Shown: piece by piece, positions 51,867 to 62,809 of the stretch
Position numbering within the stretch: position 1 is the stretch's first letter
How the letters are laid out: each line of letters opens with the position of its first letter
NCBI GenBank assembly: GCA_021808055.1
Contig: JAKBCH010000004.1
Coordinates: 1 to 64,000, forward strand
Origin: Pseudomonadota bacterium
Lineage (GTDB): Bacteria > Pseudomonadota > Alphaproteobacteria > Acetobacterales > Acetobacteraceae
DNA length: 64,000 nucleotides
Direction: 5' to 3'
Notes under the pieces: model-generated
What the model saw: only the letters and a program-made list of their open reading frames with translations
The model's database searches: none
Told to the model about the DNA's origin: nothing
Translations under genes and position numbers: made by a program

Positions 51867-54800
51867 TTACGCTATGGTTGGCGCCGCGTCGCCTCTGTGG
51901 GGGGCCGCCAACAGCATATAAACCCCTGGAACAACAAACAGCGTGAACAATGTGCCAATGGAAAGCCCGCCCGCGATAACCATGCCCATGGCATAACGCG
52001 AGGCCGCACCCGCCCCATTGGCGATAATCAGCGGTAGCACGCCGACCACCATGGCCGCTGTCGTCATCAAAATCGGCCGCAACCTTATATTGGCGGCATA
52101 TTCAATGGCCTGACGTTTATCCATACCACGCAGCCGCGCTTCGTTTGCCACCTCCGTCATCAAAATGCCGTGTTTGGAAACCAGCCCCATCAACGTCACC
52201 AGCCCAACCTCGGTATAGATGTTCAGGCTGAGGCCACCGATGCCGATATAAATGAAGGTCAGAGCGCCCGCGATCGACATCGGCACCGAAACGAGGATGA
52301 TCAGCGGGTCGCGGAACGAATTGAACAACGCCGCCAACGCCAGGAAAATGATGATAAGCGCGAATATGAAGGTAAAAATAAAGGCGCTGCTGGTTTGCAC
52401 ATATTGGCGCATCAGCCCGCCGTAATCGATCGTATCCTCAGGCGGCAGAATTTGTTTCGCCAATGTTTGCAGCGTATGCAGCGCATCTGCTTCCGCAACC
52501 CCAGGTGCCACCACACCGCCCAGAGTTGCTGAATTTTGCTGCTGGAAATGATTAATCGTCTCCGGAATCACGCTGCTCTGAATGGTCGCGACGGCGGAAA
52601 GCGGCACATTGATGCCGTTTGAGGACAGCACATAATAATTGTTCAAATCCGAAACATTAAGCCGTGCGCTGCGCTGTGTCTGCGGAATAACCTTGTAGGA
52701 GCGTCCGTCGAAATCGAAATAATTCACATAGCCGCCGCCCAGCGCCTGCCCCAACACCGCGCCAATCTGGCTCATGCTCAGGCCCAAGGCGGCCGCCTTG
52801 TCACGGTCGATCACCACGGTCGATTGCGGCTGGTCGATCTTTAAATCGCTTTGCAGGAAGATAAACTTGCCACTGGCGAGTGCGGCTTGCAACAGCTTCT
52901 GCGAATCTGAATAGAGGGTCGGGAAGTCATTGGTGGTTTTTATAACGAACTGCACCGGCAGGCCGGATGAACCCGGCAAAGGCGGCAGCGGAAAGGCCGC
53001 TACCTGCTGGCCGGCATCCACCTTATTCGCCGTCTGCTGCATCAATGTTTGCAAAACCGCGGCGGGGCGGCGTTCACCCCAGGGTTTCAGCACCGCGCCC
53101 AGAATTTCTGTACCCGGCACATCAATCTGGAATGTATGCTCGACATCTGGGTATTTCAGCATCTGGCCGTTGAGATACGTGTCCCACATCGCCTTCTGCG
53201 CCATCGTCGCATCCGGGGCGGAGGTGCTGGCAAACAACACCACGCCCTGGTCTTCTGGCGGTGCCAGCTCATTCTTGGAACCTGCCGCCAGGAAGTAGAT
53301 GCTGCACAGAATAATTACCGCAAACGTCCACGTCACCGGCAGCGTATCAAGGCTCGCGTGCAGCAGCCGAGTATAAACCCGGTGCAGCCGGTCGAAGGCG
53401 GCATCGATGAAGTTAATCAGCTTACCTTCCCAGTTCGGTTGTTCCCGGTCCACGTGCTTCAGGAACCGCGAGCTGAGCATGGGCGTGAGCGTGAGCGCCA
53501 CGATCGCCGAAATGGTGACAGACCCCGCGAGTGTTAGGGCAAACTCCGTAAACAGCGCGCCGGTGAGGCCAGACTGAAACGCGATCGGCACATAAACCGC
53601 GATGAGCACCACCGTCATCGCCACAATCGGCCCAGCGAGCTCAGCCGCCGCCGCCCGCGCCGCCGCCAGCGGGCCTTCACCCAAATCGAGATGGCGGTTG
53701 ACATTTTCAACCACGATGATCGCGTCATCCACCACCAGCCCGATGGCCAGCACCAGCGCCAGCAATGTGAGCAGGTTGATGGAGAAACCAAACACCGCCA
53801 TCATCGCAAAAGCGCCAATGAGTGAGAGCGGAATCGCCACCACGGGGATCAGCACCGAGCGCGGCGAGCCCAGAAACGCGAACACCACCAGCGTCACGAT
53901 CAGCAGTGCTTCAACCAGAGAGGCCACCACTTCGTGGATCGAGGCATTCACGAACACGGTGGAATCGTAAACGATCTGGCCTGTCAGGCCGGTGGGCAGA
54001 TTGGCCTGAATTTCTGGCATAACCTTGCGCACACTGGAGATGACGTTCAACAGATTGGCTTCCGGCGCCACCTTGATGCCGATATAAACGCCCTGCTTAT
54101 TATCGAAGGTTACGTGTTGATCATATGTGTCCGCGCCAAGCGTTACGCTGGCGACATCCTGCAACCGGATGATCGCGCCGTTCTGCTGCTTAATGATAAG
54201 CTGGCCAAATTCCGCCGGCGTATGCAGTCCGGTTGAGGCATCCAACGTCACCTGCGTCATCGTGCCTTTGGTGTTGCCCAAGGCGGAAATAAAATCATTC
54301 GCCGCCAGCGCATTCCACACATCGGTCGCGGTCAGCCCAAAGGCAGCCAGCTTCTGCGGGTTCAGCCAGATTCGCATGGCGTAATTCTGCCCGCCGAGAA
54401 TCTCCGCCGTCTGCACGCCGTTCACCGCCTGCAATTGCGGTTGCACCACGCGCGTTATGTAGTCGGTAATCTGATTGGCCGTTAGTTCGGAGCTGCGGAA
54501 ACCAATATACATGGCATCCACTTCCTGGCCTATCGCCAAGGTGATCACCGGCTGCTCCGCGCCGGTCGGCAATTGGTTCAGCACGGAATTTACCCGGGCC
54601 TGCACCTCAGTGAGGGCTGCATCCGGGTTATGGTTCAGCACCAAATTAATGGTGATGGTGGAAACACTCGTCTGGCTGGACGAGGTCATGTAGTCGATCC
54701 CATTCACCTGCGCCACGGCGTTTTCCAGCGGCGTGGTCAAAAACCCGGCGATGGTATCCGGTGAGGCACCAGGATATGTGGTGGTGATGGTGATCGTCGC

Positions 54801-54929
54801 GTTTTCGGTTTGCGGAAATTGCTGCACCGGCAACGTGCCCACCGCACGCAGGCCCATCACCAGAACGAGCACCGACACGGCGATGGAGAGCACCGGCCTG
54901 GCAATGAATAAATCCGTGAATCGTTTCAT
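51867..54929 (-). CDS. RND multidrug efflux permease (HAE1 family)
   Basis: Inner-membrane proton-driven pump of a tripartite exporter. 1020 residues. Twelve membrane helices in two sets with two large periplasmic loops. N-terminal FIARPVLSIAVSVLVLVMG helix 1. Proton relay residues are in the helix 4 motif LAIGLVVDDAIIVVENV (Asp-Asp). It ends with a short C-terminus. The order on the minus strand is outer membrane channel, adaptor, pump; the adaptor stop is 7 bp upstream. Substrates cannot be predicted with confidence. Confidence 0.95.
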   Translation of the reverse strand: MKRFTDLFIARPVLSIAVSVLVLVMGLRAVGTLPVQQFPQTENATITITTTYPGASPDTIAGFLTTPLENAVAQVNGIDYMTSSSQTSVSTITINLVLNHNPDAALTEVQARVNSVLNQLPTGAEQPVITLAIGQEVDAMYIGFRSSELTANQITDYITRVVQPQLQAVNGVQTAEILGGQNYAMRIWLNPQKLAAFGLTATDVWNALAANDFISALGNTKGTMTQVTLDASTGLHTPAEFGQLIIKQQNGAIIRLQDVASVTLGADTYDQHVTFDNKQGVYIGIKVAPEANLLNVISSVRKVMPEIQANLPTGLTGQIVYDSTVFVNASIHEVVASLVEALLIVTLVVFAFLGSPRSVLIPVVAIPLSLIGAFAMMAVFGFSINLLTLLALVLAIGLVVDDAIIVVENVNRHLDLGEGPLAAARAAAAELAGPIVAMTVVLIAVYVPIAFQSGLTGALFTEFALTLAGSVTISAIVALTLTPMLSSRFLKHVDREQPNWEGKLINFIDAAFDRLHRVYTRLLHASLDTLPVTWTFAVIILCSIYFLAAGSKNELAPPEDQGVVLFASTSAPDATMAQKAMWDTYLNGQMLKYPDVEHTFQIDVPGTEILGAVLKPWGERRPAAVLQTLMQQTANKVDAGQQVAAFPLPPLPGSSGLPVQFVIKTTNDFPTLYSDSQKLLQAALASGKFIFLQSDLKIDQPQSTVVIDRDKAAALGLSMSQIGAVLGQALGGGYVNYFDFDGRSYKVIPQTQRSARLNVSDLNNYYVLSSNGINVPLSAVATIQSSVIPETINHFQQQNSATLGGVVAPGVAEADALHTLQTLAKQILPPEDTIDYGGLMRQYVQTSSAFIFTFIFALIIIFLALAALFNSFRDPLIILVSVPMSIAGALTFIYIGIGGLSLNIYTEVGLVTLMGLVSKHGILMTEVANEARLRGMDKRQAIEYAANIRLRPILMTTAAMVVGVLPLIIANGAGAASRYAMGMVIAGGLSIGTLFTLFVVPGVYMLLAAPHRGDAAPTIA

Positions 54930-54936
54930 GGCCGCG

Positions 54937-56082
54937 TCACTCGTTCGGCGGATTCGGGTTGGGGTCGTTGCTGGGCTGGATGATGTTGTTCACTGTTACG
55001 AGCGAACCGTTATGCAGCTTCACCTGCCCTGCGGTTACCACCTCGTCCCCAGCCTTCACGCCGGAGAGCACCTGCACCTGGTCACCCCGCGTGGCGCCCA
55101 ACGTCACAAAAACCTGCGAGGCCACCAGATCCGCATGGCCGTTCGCATCCTTACCGTTTTTCACGATATATACCGTGTTGCCGTAGGAGCTGTAGGCGAT
55201 GGCGGTTTGTGGCAGCGTTACGGCATTTTGTACCGCCCCCGCCTCGACCGAGACAGACGCGAACATGCCGGGCCTTAAGTTGAGCCCGCTATTCTGCAAC
55301 ACAGCGCGCACGGCGAGAGAGCGCGTGGAAGCATCCACTGTTGCGCCAATGGCGACGATCTTCGCCTTGTAGGTCTGGCCGGGATAAGCATCCACTTTCA
55401 AATCCACCACCTGTCCCGGCTGCATCCGCGCGATATCCTGCTGCGGCAGATAAAAATCCACAAAGAGCGGGTCGAGCTGCTCCAGCGTCACAATCGCCGT
55501 GCCGGGCTGGAGATATTGGCCGAGATCCACTTGCCGAATACCCAGCCGGCCATCGAACGGTGCCCGCACAATCTTTTCCGCCATCGTCGCCTGCTGTGCC
55601 GCCACCTGGGCATTGGCGGCGGCAAGATTGGCGCTGTCTGTGTCCAGTTGCGCCTTGGCTATGGCGTTCGCCGCGAATTGCTTCTGGTCGCGCGCGTAAT
55701 TAATGGCATCCAGCCGCGCCTGGGCCTGCAACTGCGCCAGCACGGCGGGGTCGTTGTTCGGGCGCAGCGTCAGCAGCACATCGCCCTTCTTCACATCCTG
55801 GCCAGAGTGAAAATCGATGCTGTCAACAATCCCGCCCAGCTCAGCTGAGAGCGACGCACCGTTGATGGCCGTCAACGTACCGACTGATTGAACCGAAGGC
55901 TGCCACGGCGTCTCTTCGGCCTTGATGGTGGCAACGGTCTGCACCTGGTTGGCGAAGCCCTTGAGAAATTTCGCGATGAACACGCCGCGCAGGAAACCCC
56001 AGCCAAATACCAGTCCGAAGATCACCGCCACGATCAACAGCATGATCGTCATCCGCTTTGCCGTTTTGTGCCCCTGGCTCAT
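54937..56082 (-). CDS. RND efflux periplasmic adaptor (membrane fusion protein)
   Basis: 381 residues. One N-terminal membrane anchor (about 10-32), then the barrel-sandwich half (LSAELGGIVDSIDFHSGQDVKKGD), an alpha-hairpin, the second lipoyl half VRAPFDGRLGIRQVDLGQYLQPG, and the beta-barrel and membrane-proximal domains. It joins the pump to the outer-membrane channel. Second gene of the operon. Confidence 0.94.
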   Translation of the reverse strand: MSQGHKTAKRMTIMLLIVAVIFGLVFGWGFLRGVFIAKFLKGFANQVQTVATIKAEETPWQPSVQSVGTLTAINGASLSAELGGIVDSIDFHSGQDVKKGDVLLTLRPNNDPAVLAQLQAQARLDAINYARDQKQFAANAIAKAQLDTDSANLAAANAQVAAQQATMAEKIVRAPFDGRLGIRQVDLGQYLQPGTAIVTLEQLDPLFVDFYLPQQDIARMQPGQVVDLKVDAYPGQTYKAKIVAIGATVDASTRSLAVRAVLQNSGLNLRPGMFASVSVEAGAVQNAVTLPQTAIAYSSYGNTVYIVKNGKDANGHADLVASQVFVTLGATRGDQVQVLSGVKAGDEVVTAGQVKLHNGSLVTVNNIIQPSNDPNPNPPNE

Positions 56083-56095
56083 CGTTCGGTCTTCC

Positions 56096-57595
56096 TCATG
56101 GAATTATCCCGCAGCATTGCACATTCACATCCTGCCGGTGCCACCAGCCACCGCCCAGTGCCTGATAAAGTGCGGCGGTGTCTGCAAGCCGGGCGGCCTT
56201 GGCCTTCACCGTGGCCACCAGCGCGTTCTGGTAGGTTACCTCCGCGGTTAGCACGGAAGAAAACGGCTGCCCGCCAAGTTTGTACTGCGCCTGCGTTACG
56301 TTCAGGCTTTGCGCCGCAGCGGCCTCGGCGGATTCGGCGGCCGCCAGAGTCTGTGCATCATACTGCAACGCCGCCAATGCATCCGCCACGTTCTGAAACG
56401 CTGAAATCACTGTGGATTGATATTGCGCGCCCGCCACCTGCAAGGCAGCGATGGCGGCTTTACGCTGCGCCAGAAGCTGCCCGCCCTCAAAAATCGGCTG
56501 GGTGATGCCCGCCACCATGTTCCAAAGCAATGTTTGTGGTGTGAACAGCGTATCCGGCGTCAGCGATTCATGCCCCACCTGGGCGGTGAGCTTGATCTGC
56601 GGCAGCAAATTCGCATCCGCCACGCCCACATTGGCCGAAGCCTCATGCAATTGCGCCGCCGCCGCCGCAATATCCGGCCGTTGTGCCACGATGGCTGAGG
56701 GCAGACTCACGGGAATATTCTCGGGCAGTGTCAAATCATCCAGCGTAAAGCTTTGCAGATGGAAATTGCCCGGAAACTGCCCGGCATAAGCGGCAAGCTG
56801 ATTCTGCGCCTGGGCAAGCTGGGATTCTAGCGGCGGTAATGTCGCCTCCTGCTGCGCCAGCGTGGCTTGCTGCTGCAACACCTGCGCCTGCGCCACGCCG
56901 CCCAGGCTCACCTGGGTTTGCAGAATGGACAGCAACTGCGTTTCATAGCCGACCAGATTCTGCGTCGCCTGAATTTGCGCGTTGAGAGAGGCTTCGTTCA
57001 CCGCCGCGGTGACGATATTAGCGGTGAGGGTCAGATACGCGGCCTCTAACTGCCAACGCGCATAGTCAGTCTGGGCTGCTATATTTTCAATCTGCCGCCG
57101 CTCACCGCCAAACACATCCAACGAGTAGGAGACCGAAAGCGAGGCATTATAAAGCGTATAGCTTGGCAATGCCTTGGCGCTACTGCCTGAGCCAAACGCC
57201 GCCAGCCCGGCACCTGAGCCTTTGTCCTTCTGCACGCCAAGGCTGCCGGAAAGCGCCGGCAGCAAGCTGCCTTGCGCGGCGCGCACATTCTCTTCCGCCT
57301 CCAGCAAGGTCTGCTGCGCCGCGGTCAGGTTGGGATTGTTTTTGAACGCTCCTGCAATCAGCGCATCAAGCTGCGGAGACTGGAATAAATGCCACCAATC
57401 GCCTGGAATATCCGCTGCCGACACAAAATTCTGTGCTTGTCCACCGGCTTTCGCGGTAGATGAAGGAAGTGGGTTGGGCGTCAGCGCCACATCCGGCGCT
57501 GCTGGATGATGATAATCAGGCCCTACCGCACATCCCGCCAGGGCGAACGTTAGAGCCGAGAGGCAAATTCCATTTCGGAAACCCTGTGGTTTCAT
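56096..57595 (-). CDS. Outer-membrane efflux lipoprotein (NodT/OprM family)
   Basis: 499 residues. Signal peptide with lipobox LAGC near residue 22. Two OEP repeats of about 190 residues supply the beta-barrel and long periplasmic helices; VGPDYHHPAAP after the lipobox and the QRPDIAAAAAQL motif are typical of NodT. First gene of the operon, 98 bp from the divergent TetR start. The end reads WWHRQDV-NVQCCGIIP, slightly longer than usual. Confidence 0.94.
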   Translation of the reverse strand: MKPQGFRNGICLSALTFALAGCAVGPDYHHPAAPDVALTPNPLPSSTAKAGGQAQNFVSAADIPGDWWHLFQSPQLDALIAGAFKNNPNLTAAQQTLLEAEENVRAAQGSLLPALSGSLGVQKDKGSGAGLAAFGSGSSAKALPSYTLYNASLSVSYSLDVFGGERRQIENIAAQTDYARWQLEAAYLTLTANIVTAAVNEASLNAQIQATQNLVGYETQLLSILQTQVSLGGVAQAQVLQQQATLAQQEATLPPLESQLAQAQNQLAAYAGQFPGNFHLQSFTLDDLTLPENIPVSLPSAIVAQRPDIAAAAAQLHEASANVGVADANLLPQIKLTAQVGHESLTPDTLFTPQTLLWNMVAGITQPIFEGGQLLAQRKAAIAALQVAGAQYQSTVISAFQNVADALAALQYDAQTLAAAESAEAAAAQSLNVTQAQYKLGGQPFSSVLTAEVTYQNALVATVKAKAARLADTAALYQALGGGWWHRQDVNVQCCGIIP

Positions 57596-57662
57596 ACAGC
57601 CGAGCTAACGGCGTTTTTTCAATACGTCAAGCTGCATATTTTTTACATATCGGCATTAATGA

Positions 57663-57676
57663 AAACTTGAGAGTTT
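57663..57676. promoter_or_regulatory. Candidate TetR operator between efflux operon and regulator
   Basis: An inverted repeat AAACT-TGAG-AGTTT lies in the 98 bp gap, 18 bp before the regulator ATG. TetR repressors often bind such palindromes between divergent genes. The half-sites are short, so chance cannot be excluded. Confidence 0.35.
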
Positions 57677-57693
57677 ACTTAGCGCGCAATATA

Positions 57694-58371
57694 ATGCCTG
57701 TCATGGAACCGAATGGTCCTTCCCGCCCCGCGCCCAACCCCGCGCCAGAAGCTGGCTTAAGCCCGCGCATGGAAAGCCTTGTGGCCGCCGCGCAAACCGT
57801 CTTTCTATCAAAAGGCTACCACAACGCAACAATGTCGGATATCGCCCGGCAGGCCGGCATGTCCAAACGCACCGTTTACACGCTGGTGAACTCCAAGGTG
57901 GAATTATTCGCCGAGCTGCTGGCACACCGCAAATCCAAGGTGCAGTTTCCAACCCCGGCGCCTGATGAACCGGTTGCGGAAACACTCTGCAACAACCTGC
58001 TATGCCTGGCAAAATTCCTGCTGGACCCCGTGCAGATCGCCATCAGCCGCATGGTGATTACCGAATTCGGGCATAACCCCGAGTTCAGCACTATCTTTCT
58101 CTCAGCCCGTATGCGCAAAGCGCAGTCTCACATTGAAAACTGCCTGCTGGAACTTGCCTTTTCCGGCGGTGCTTCGCGGGAGGATGCGCGCGAATCTGCC
58201 GCCATGCTGTTCGGCATGGCGTTGGGGGATTTTGTTTTCAGTACATTGTCTGGCTTCCGCGCCATGCCCAGCCTGAAAGCGGTTGAGGATCGCATTCGCG
58301 CCTCAGTCAGTATCTTCCTTGCCGGATGCGCGGCAAAATATGTCTGTCATCCCCCCGTAACGGACATATGA
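57694..58371 (+). CDS. TetR family transcriptional regulator
   Basis: 225 residues from ATG at 57694 (a second ATG three codons on is possible). An upstream in-frame extension overlaps the divergent efflux gene and is rejected. The N-terminal HTH reads [38 protein letters not shown] (split here: [15 protein letters not shown] and [10 protein letters not shown]). The C-terminal ligand domain resembles the AefR-like group. It is divergent from the RND operon and probably represses it. Its end overlaps moaA convergently by 25 bp. Confidence 0.9.
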   Translation: MPVMEPNGPSRPAPNPAPEAGLSPRMESLVAAAQTVFLSKGYHNATMSDIARQAGMSKRTVYTLVNSKVELFAELLAHRKSKVQFPTPAPDEPVAETLCNNLLCLAKFLLDPVQIAISRMVITEFGHNPEFSTIFLSARMRKAQSHIENCLLELAFSGGASREDARESAAMLFGMALGDFVFSTLSGFRAMPSLKAVEDRIRASVSIFLAGCAAKYVCHPPVTDI

Positions 58372-59318
58372 CGCGGCACAGCCACCCGGCGGATATCGAA
58401 ATCATGCCCCTTGGGTTTGGCGGCAATGCCCCGGTTTATCGCTGCTTCCAGCGCCACGTCATCGCTGCTGGCGCGCAGGGGCTTGCGTAAATCCACGGCA
58501 TCTTCCTGGCCCAGGCACATGTAAAGCGTGCCGGTGCAGGTCAGCCGCACGCGGTTGCAGGATTCACAGAAATTATGGCTGAACGGGGTGATAAAACCGA
58601 GCCTCTGGCCGGTTTCCGCCACGGTTACATACCGCGCCGGGCCGCCCGTGGCGTAATCGCTGGCAAGCAGAGTCCAACGTGCGCTTAGGTCCGCGCGCAC
58701 ATCCGCAAGCCGCAAATGCGTTTCCTCGCGGTGCGTCACCTCGCCCATTGGCATGGTTTCGATCAGGCAGAGATCCAACCCCTCGCGCCCGCAAAATTCC
58801 AGCATGGTGTCGAACTCATCATCATTCACGCCCTTCAGCGCCACCATATTGATTTTGATGGCAAGCCCCGCGGCCTTCGCGGCTTCAACGCCATCCAGCA
58901 CCTGCCGCAAGCGCCCCCAGCGGGTGATGAGTGCGAATTTGGCGTCATCCAGCGTGTCCAGGCTGAGATTGATGCGCCGCACCCCCGCCTGCGCCAGGCC
59001 TTGCGCGTGTTTGGCCAATTGGGAGCCATTGGTGGTGAGCGTCAGCTCCTCCAGCCCATTGCCCAGATACTGCCCCAACCCCTCGATCAGGCTCATCACA
59101 TTGCGGCGCACCAGCGGCTCACCGCCCGTTAGCCGCAGCCTGGTCACGCCCATGCGGATGAATGTTTTGCAGAGCCGCTCCAGCTCCTCCAGCGAGAGTA
59201 AGTCGTTTTTGGGCAAAAAGCTCATATCCTCCGCCATGCAATACACGCAGCGGAAGTCGCAGCGGTCCGTTACCGAAACGCGTAGATATGAAATATGGCG
59301 GCCAAACGGGTCTATCAT
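58347..59318 (-). CDS. moaA: GTP 3',8-cyclase MoaA
   Basis: Radical-SAM enzyme for the first step of molybdenum cofactor synthesis. 323 residues from ATG at 59318; a GTG at 59339 lies in a hairpin (59333-59347). The N-terminal cluster is Cys20-x3-Cys24-x2-Cys27. The C-terminal cluster is [19 protein letters not shown] (Cys-x2-Cys-x13-Cys). The protein ends in the functional Gly-Gly. The only other molybdenum-related gene here is the molbindin. It overlaps the TetR gene convergently by 25 bp. Confidence 0.95.
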   Translation of the reverse strand: MIDPFGRHISYLRVSVTDRCDFRCVYCMAEDMSFLPKNDLLSLEELERLCKTFIRMGVTRLRLTGGEPLVRRNVMSLIEGLGQYLGNGLEELTLTTNGSQLAKHAQGLAQAGVRRINLSLDTLDDAKFALITRWGRLRQVLDGVEAAKAAGLAIKINMVALKGVNDDEFDTMLEFCGREGLDLCLIETMPMGEVTHREETHLRLADVRADLSARWTLLASDYATGGPARYVTVAETGQRLGFITPFSHNFCESCNRVRLTCTGTLYMCLGQEDAVDLRKPLRASSDDVALEAAINRGIAAKPKGHDFDIRRVAVPRHMSVTGG

Positions 59319-59332
59319 GCTCACTCTATCTC

Positions 59333-59347
59333 GGACCAATCTGGTCC
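59333..59347. repeat. Hairpin in the moaA leader
   Basis: Perfect 6 bp stem GGACCA / TGGTCC with a 3 nt loop, in the 37 bp between DUF3553 and moaA. On the plus strand it is followed by TTTT, on the minus strand by GAGATAG and then the moaA start region, where the GAG could serve as ribosome-binding site. It could influence moaA translation or act as a weak terminator for the plus strand. Confidence 0.4.
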
Positions 59348-59355
59348 TTTTGCAA

Positions 59356-59532
59356 TCACTCAGGCGGGGCGTTTTCCAGAATCACAACGCTGGTATCCAC
59401 CAGCACCTTGCCGGCATTTTCAAAATTCACCGTCACCCGCTTGCCGGTGGCACTTTGCACCTGCCCCAACCCCCAATCCGGGCGGCCTGGGTGACGCACA
59501 TATTGGCCGGGTTCGTAGTCAGAGCGTTCCAA
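59356..59532 (-). CDS. DUF3553 family small protein
   Basis: 58 residues from TTG at 59532, with GGAGG six bases upstream. The sequence [20 protein letters not shown] and the later [12 protein letters not shown] match DUF3553, small beta-rich proteins of unknown function whose members resemble the C-terminal SH3-like piece of UvrD/Rep-type helicases. A longer frame to 59799 runs through the pseudouridine synthase and is rejected. It overlaps that gene by 14 bp. Confidence 0.7.
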   Translation of the reverse strand: MERSDYEPGQYVRHPGRPDWGLGQVQSATGKRVTVNFENAGKVLVDTSVVILENAPPE

Positions 59533-60160
59533 GGCAAGCCTCCACAAAATCCGCCATATGCGGCGGCGGCGGGGCCGTGGCAACCACCGGCTCGGCCAAA
59601 GGCAGAACCAATTTGCGCGCCAGCAGGCACATCCGCCCCTGGCCATCGCCATAAACCGGGTCGCCCAGCACCGGGTGGCCAAGCTGCGCCGCATGGGCGC
59701 GTATCTGGTGGGTGCGGCCTGTAAGAAGTGAAAACTCCACCAGCGCATTGCCGCCACGCACGCCAAGCAGCCGCCAGAGTGTGCGGGCGGGCTGGCCATT
59801 CGGCGCCACCGCCATGCGCCAACGCTTTCCTTCGGTTATTTTGGCCAAGGGCGCTTTAATTTCGCCAGCCCTCCCCTCAGGCACGCCGCGCAAAATCGCC
59901 CAATAGATTTTCTCAGATTTGCCCGCCGCCTCGGCCATCAGCGCCTGCGCTTCCAGCAGAAACGCCTTCTTACGGGCGATGAGCAGGCAACCGGCGGTAT
60001 CCTGGTCTAGCCTATGCGCCAGCCACGGGCCGGTTTTGCCGCGCCGCCAAAGGGGAAAGAAATCCTCGACACTCGCCCCGCCCGCCCGGCCAGAATAAAC
60101 CGGTAACCCGGCTGGCTTGTTCACCACCAGGGCGCGGTTGTCTGAAAACAGAATATCCAG
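59519..60160 (-). CDS. RluA-family pseudouridine synthase
   Basis: About 213 residues if begun at CTG 60160; the first conventional start is GTG at 60127 (202 residues). The catalytic motif HRLDQDTAGCLL with the nucleophilic Asp and TGRTHQIRAHAA are clear. Between the in-frame TGA at 60179-60181 and GTG 60127 the frame reads LDILFSDNRAL before VVNKPAGLPV, which matches the usual family N-terminus. There is no ATG, GTG or TTG there, so a CTG start at 60160 (GAGG six bases upstream) or at 60166 (overlapping the GNAT stop as CTGA) is inferred. RNA target not predictable. Confidence 0.85.
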   Translation of the reverse strand: MDILFSDNRALVVNKPAGLPVYSGRAGGASVEDFFPLWRRGKTGPWLAHRLDQDTAGCLLIARKKAFLLEAQALMAEAAGKSEKIYWAILRGVPEGRAGEIKAPLAKITEGKRWRMAVAPNGQPARTLWRLLGVRGGNALVEFSLLTGRTHQIRAHAAQLGHPVLGDPVYGDGQGRMCLLARKLVLPLAEPVVATAPPPPHMADFVEACLGTL

Positions 60161-60162
60161 CC

Positions 60163-60759
60163 TCAGCCTCGCAAATGCTCAGGCATGGTAAGGCCGAGCC
60201 GCACCGGAATATCCCATTCTTCCCTGGTGCGGCGATATTCGACAAACCCCGCGGCAAGATAATTGGGCAAGGCGCGGGGATGGTCGGCATTACAGGTGTT
60301 CACACTCATGCCCCGCAGCGCCGTTGCACCCTCAAACACCGTATCCACCGCGTAATCCAACAGAAATCTGCCAAGGCCGCGCCCGATGAATCCTGGCAGC
60401 AGCCCAAAGTAATTCAGGTTCACATAGGGCCAATGCCCGGCATCGAGTTCAAAAAACCCGGCTACCTCACCATCCACCCGCAGCACATGAACAGAGACAG
60501 TGCTGCTGGCGAGATGCCGTTCCAGCAGATGGTCCGGCATAACCCGGCGTAGCCACCAGAGCCACGGGCCGCCAACTTCGGTATAAAGCGCACGATATCG
60601 CGCTATGTCTGGCCGTTCCCGCGTTACGGTCACGCCGTTTGGCAGCGTTGCCTTCGGGCGCTGCGGCCGTTGCATCATGCGCATGAATACCACGGTTACA
60701 ATGGCGCGCTGCGTTGGTTCTCCGGGGGCGGGCCGCGCGTAATCCAGAATCTCAGGCAT
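60163..60759 (-). CDS. GNAT family N-acetyltransferase
   Basis: 198 residues. The GNAT acetyl-CoA motif A is recognisable as LNYFGLLPGFIGRGLGRFLLDYAV (core GFIGRGLGR), followed by NTCNADHPRALPNYLAAGF, the motif B. The acceptor is unknown. It sits between rpoD (69 bp upstream on this strand) and the pseudouridine synthase in the same direction. Confidence 0.87.
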   Translation of the reverse strand: MPEILDYARPAPGEPTQRAIVTVVFMRMMQRPQRPKATLPNGVTVTRERPDIARYRALYTEVGGPWLWWLRRVMPDHLLERHLASSTVSVHVLRVDGEVAGFFELDAGHWPYVNLNYFGLLPGFIGRGLGRFLLDYAVDTVFEGATALRGMSVNTCNADHPRALPNYLAAGFVEYRRTREEWDIPVRLGLTMPEHLRG

Positions 60760-60828
60760 CGACCACCCTCTTTTTACGCGGCCCGATTCAGACGACGCGG
60801 CTCACACCGCTCCGTCATCGGGGCGCGC

Positions 60829-62730
<1,902 letters not shown>

Positions 62731-62809
62731 GGTCAGATAAAGTCTCCGGTCTAAGCGGCTCGTATATTTTACAAGTCAATAACTAGGCAACATGTGCGCC
62801 CGATTCGAG

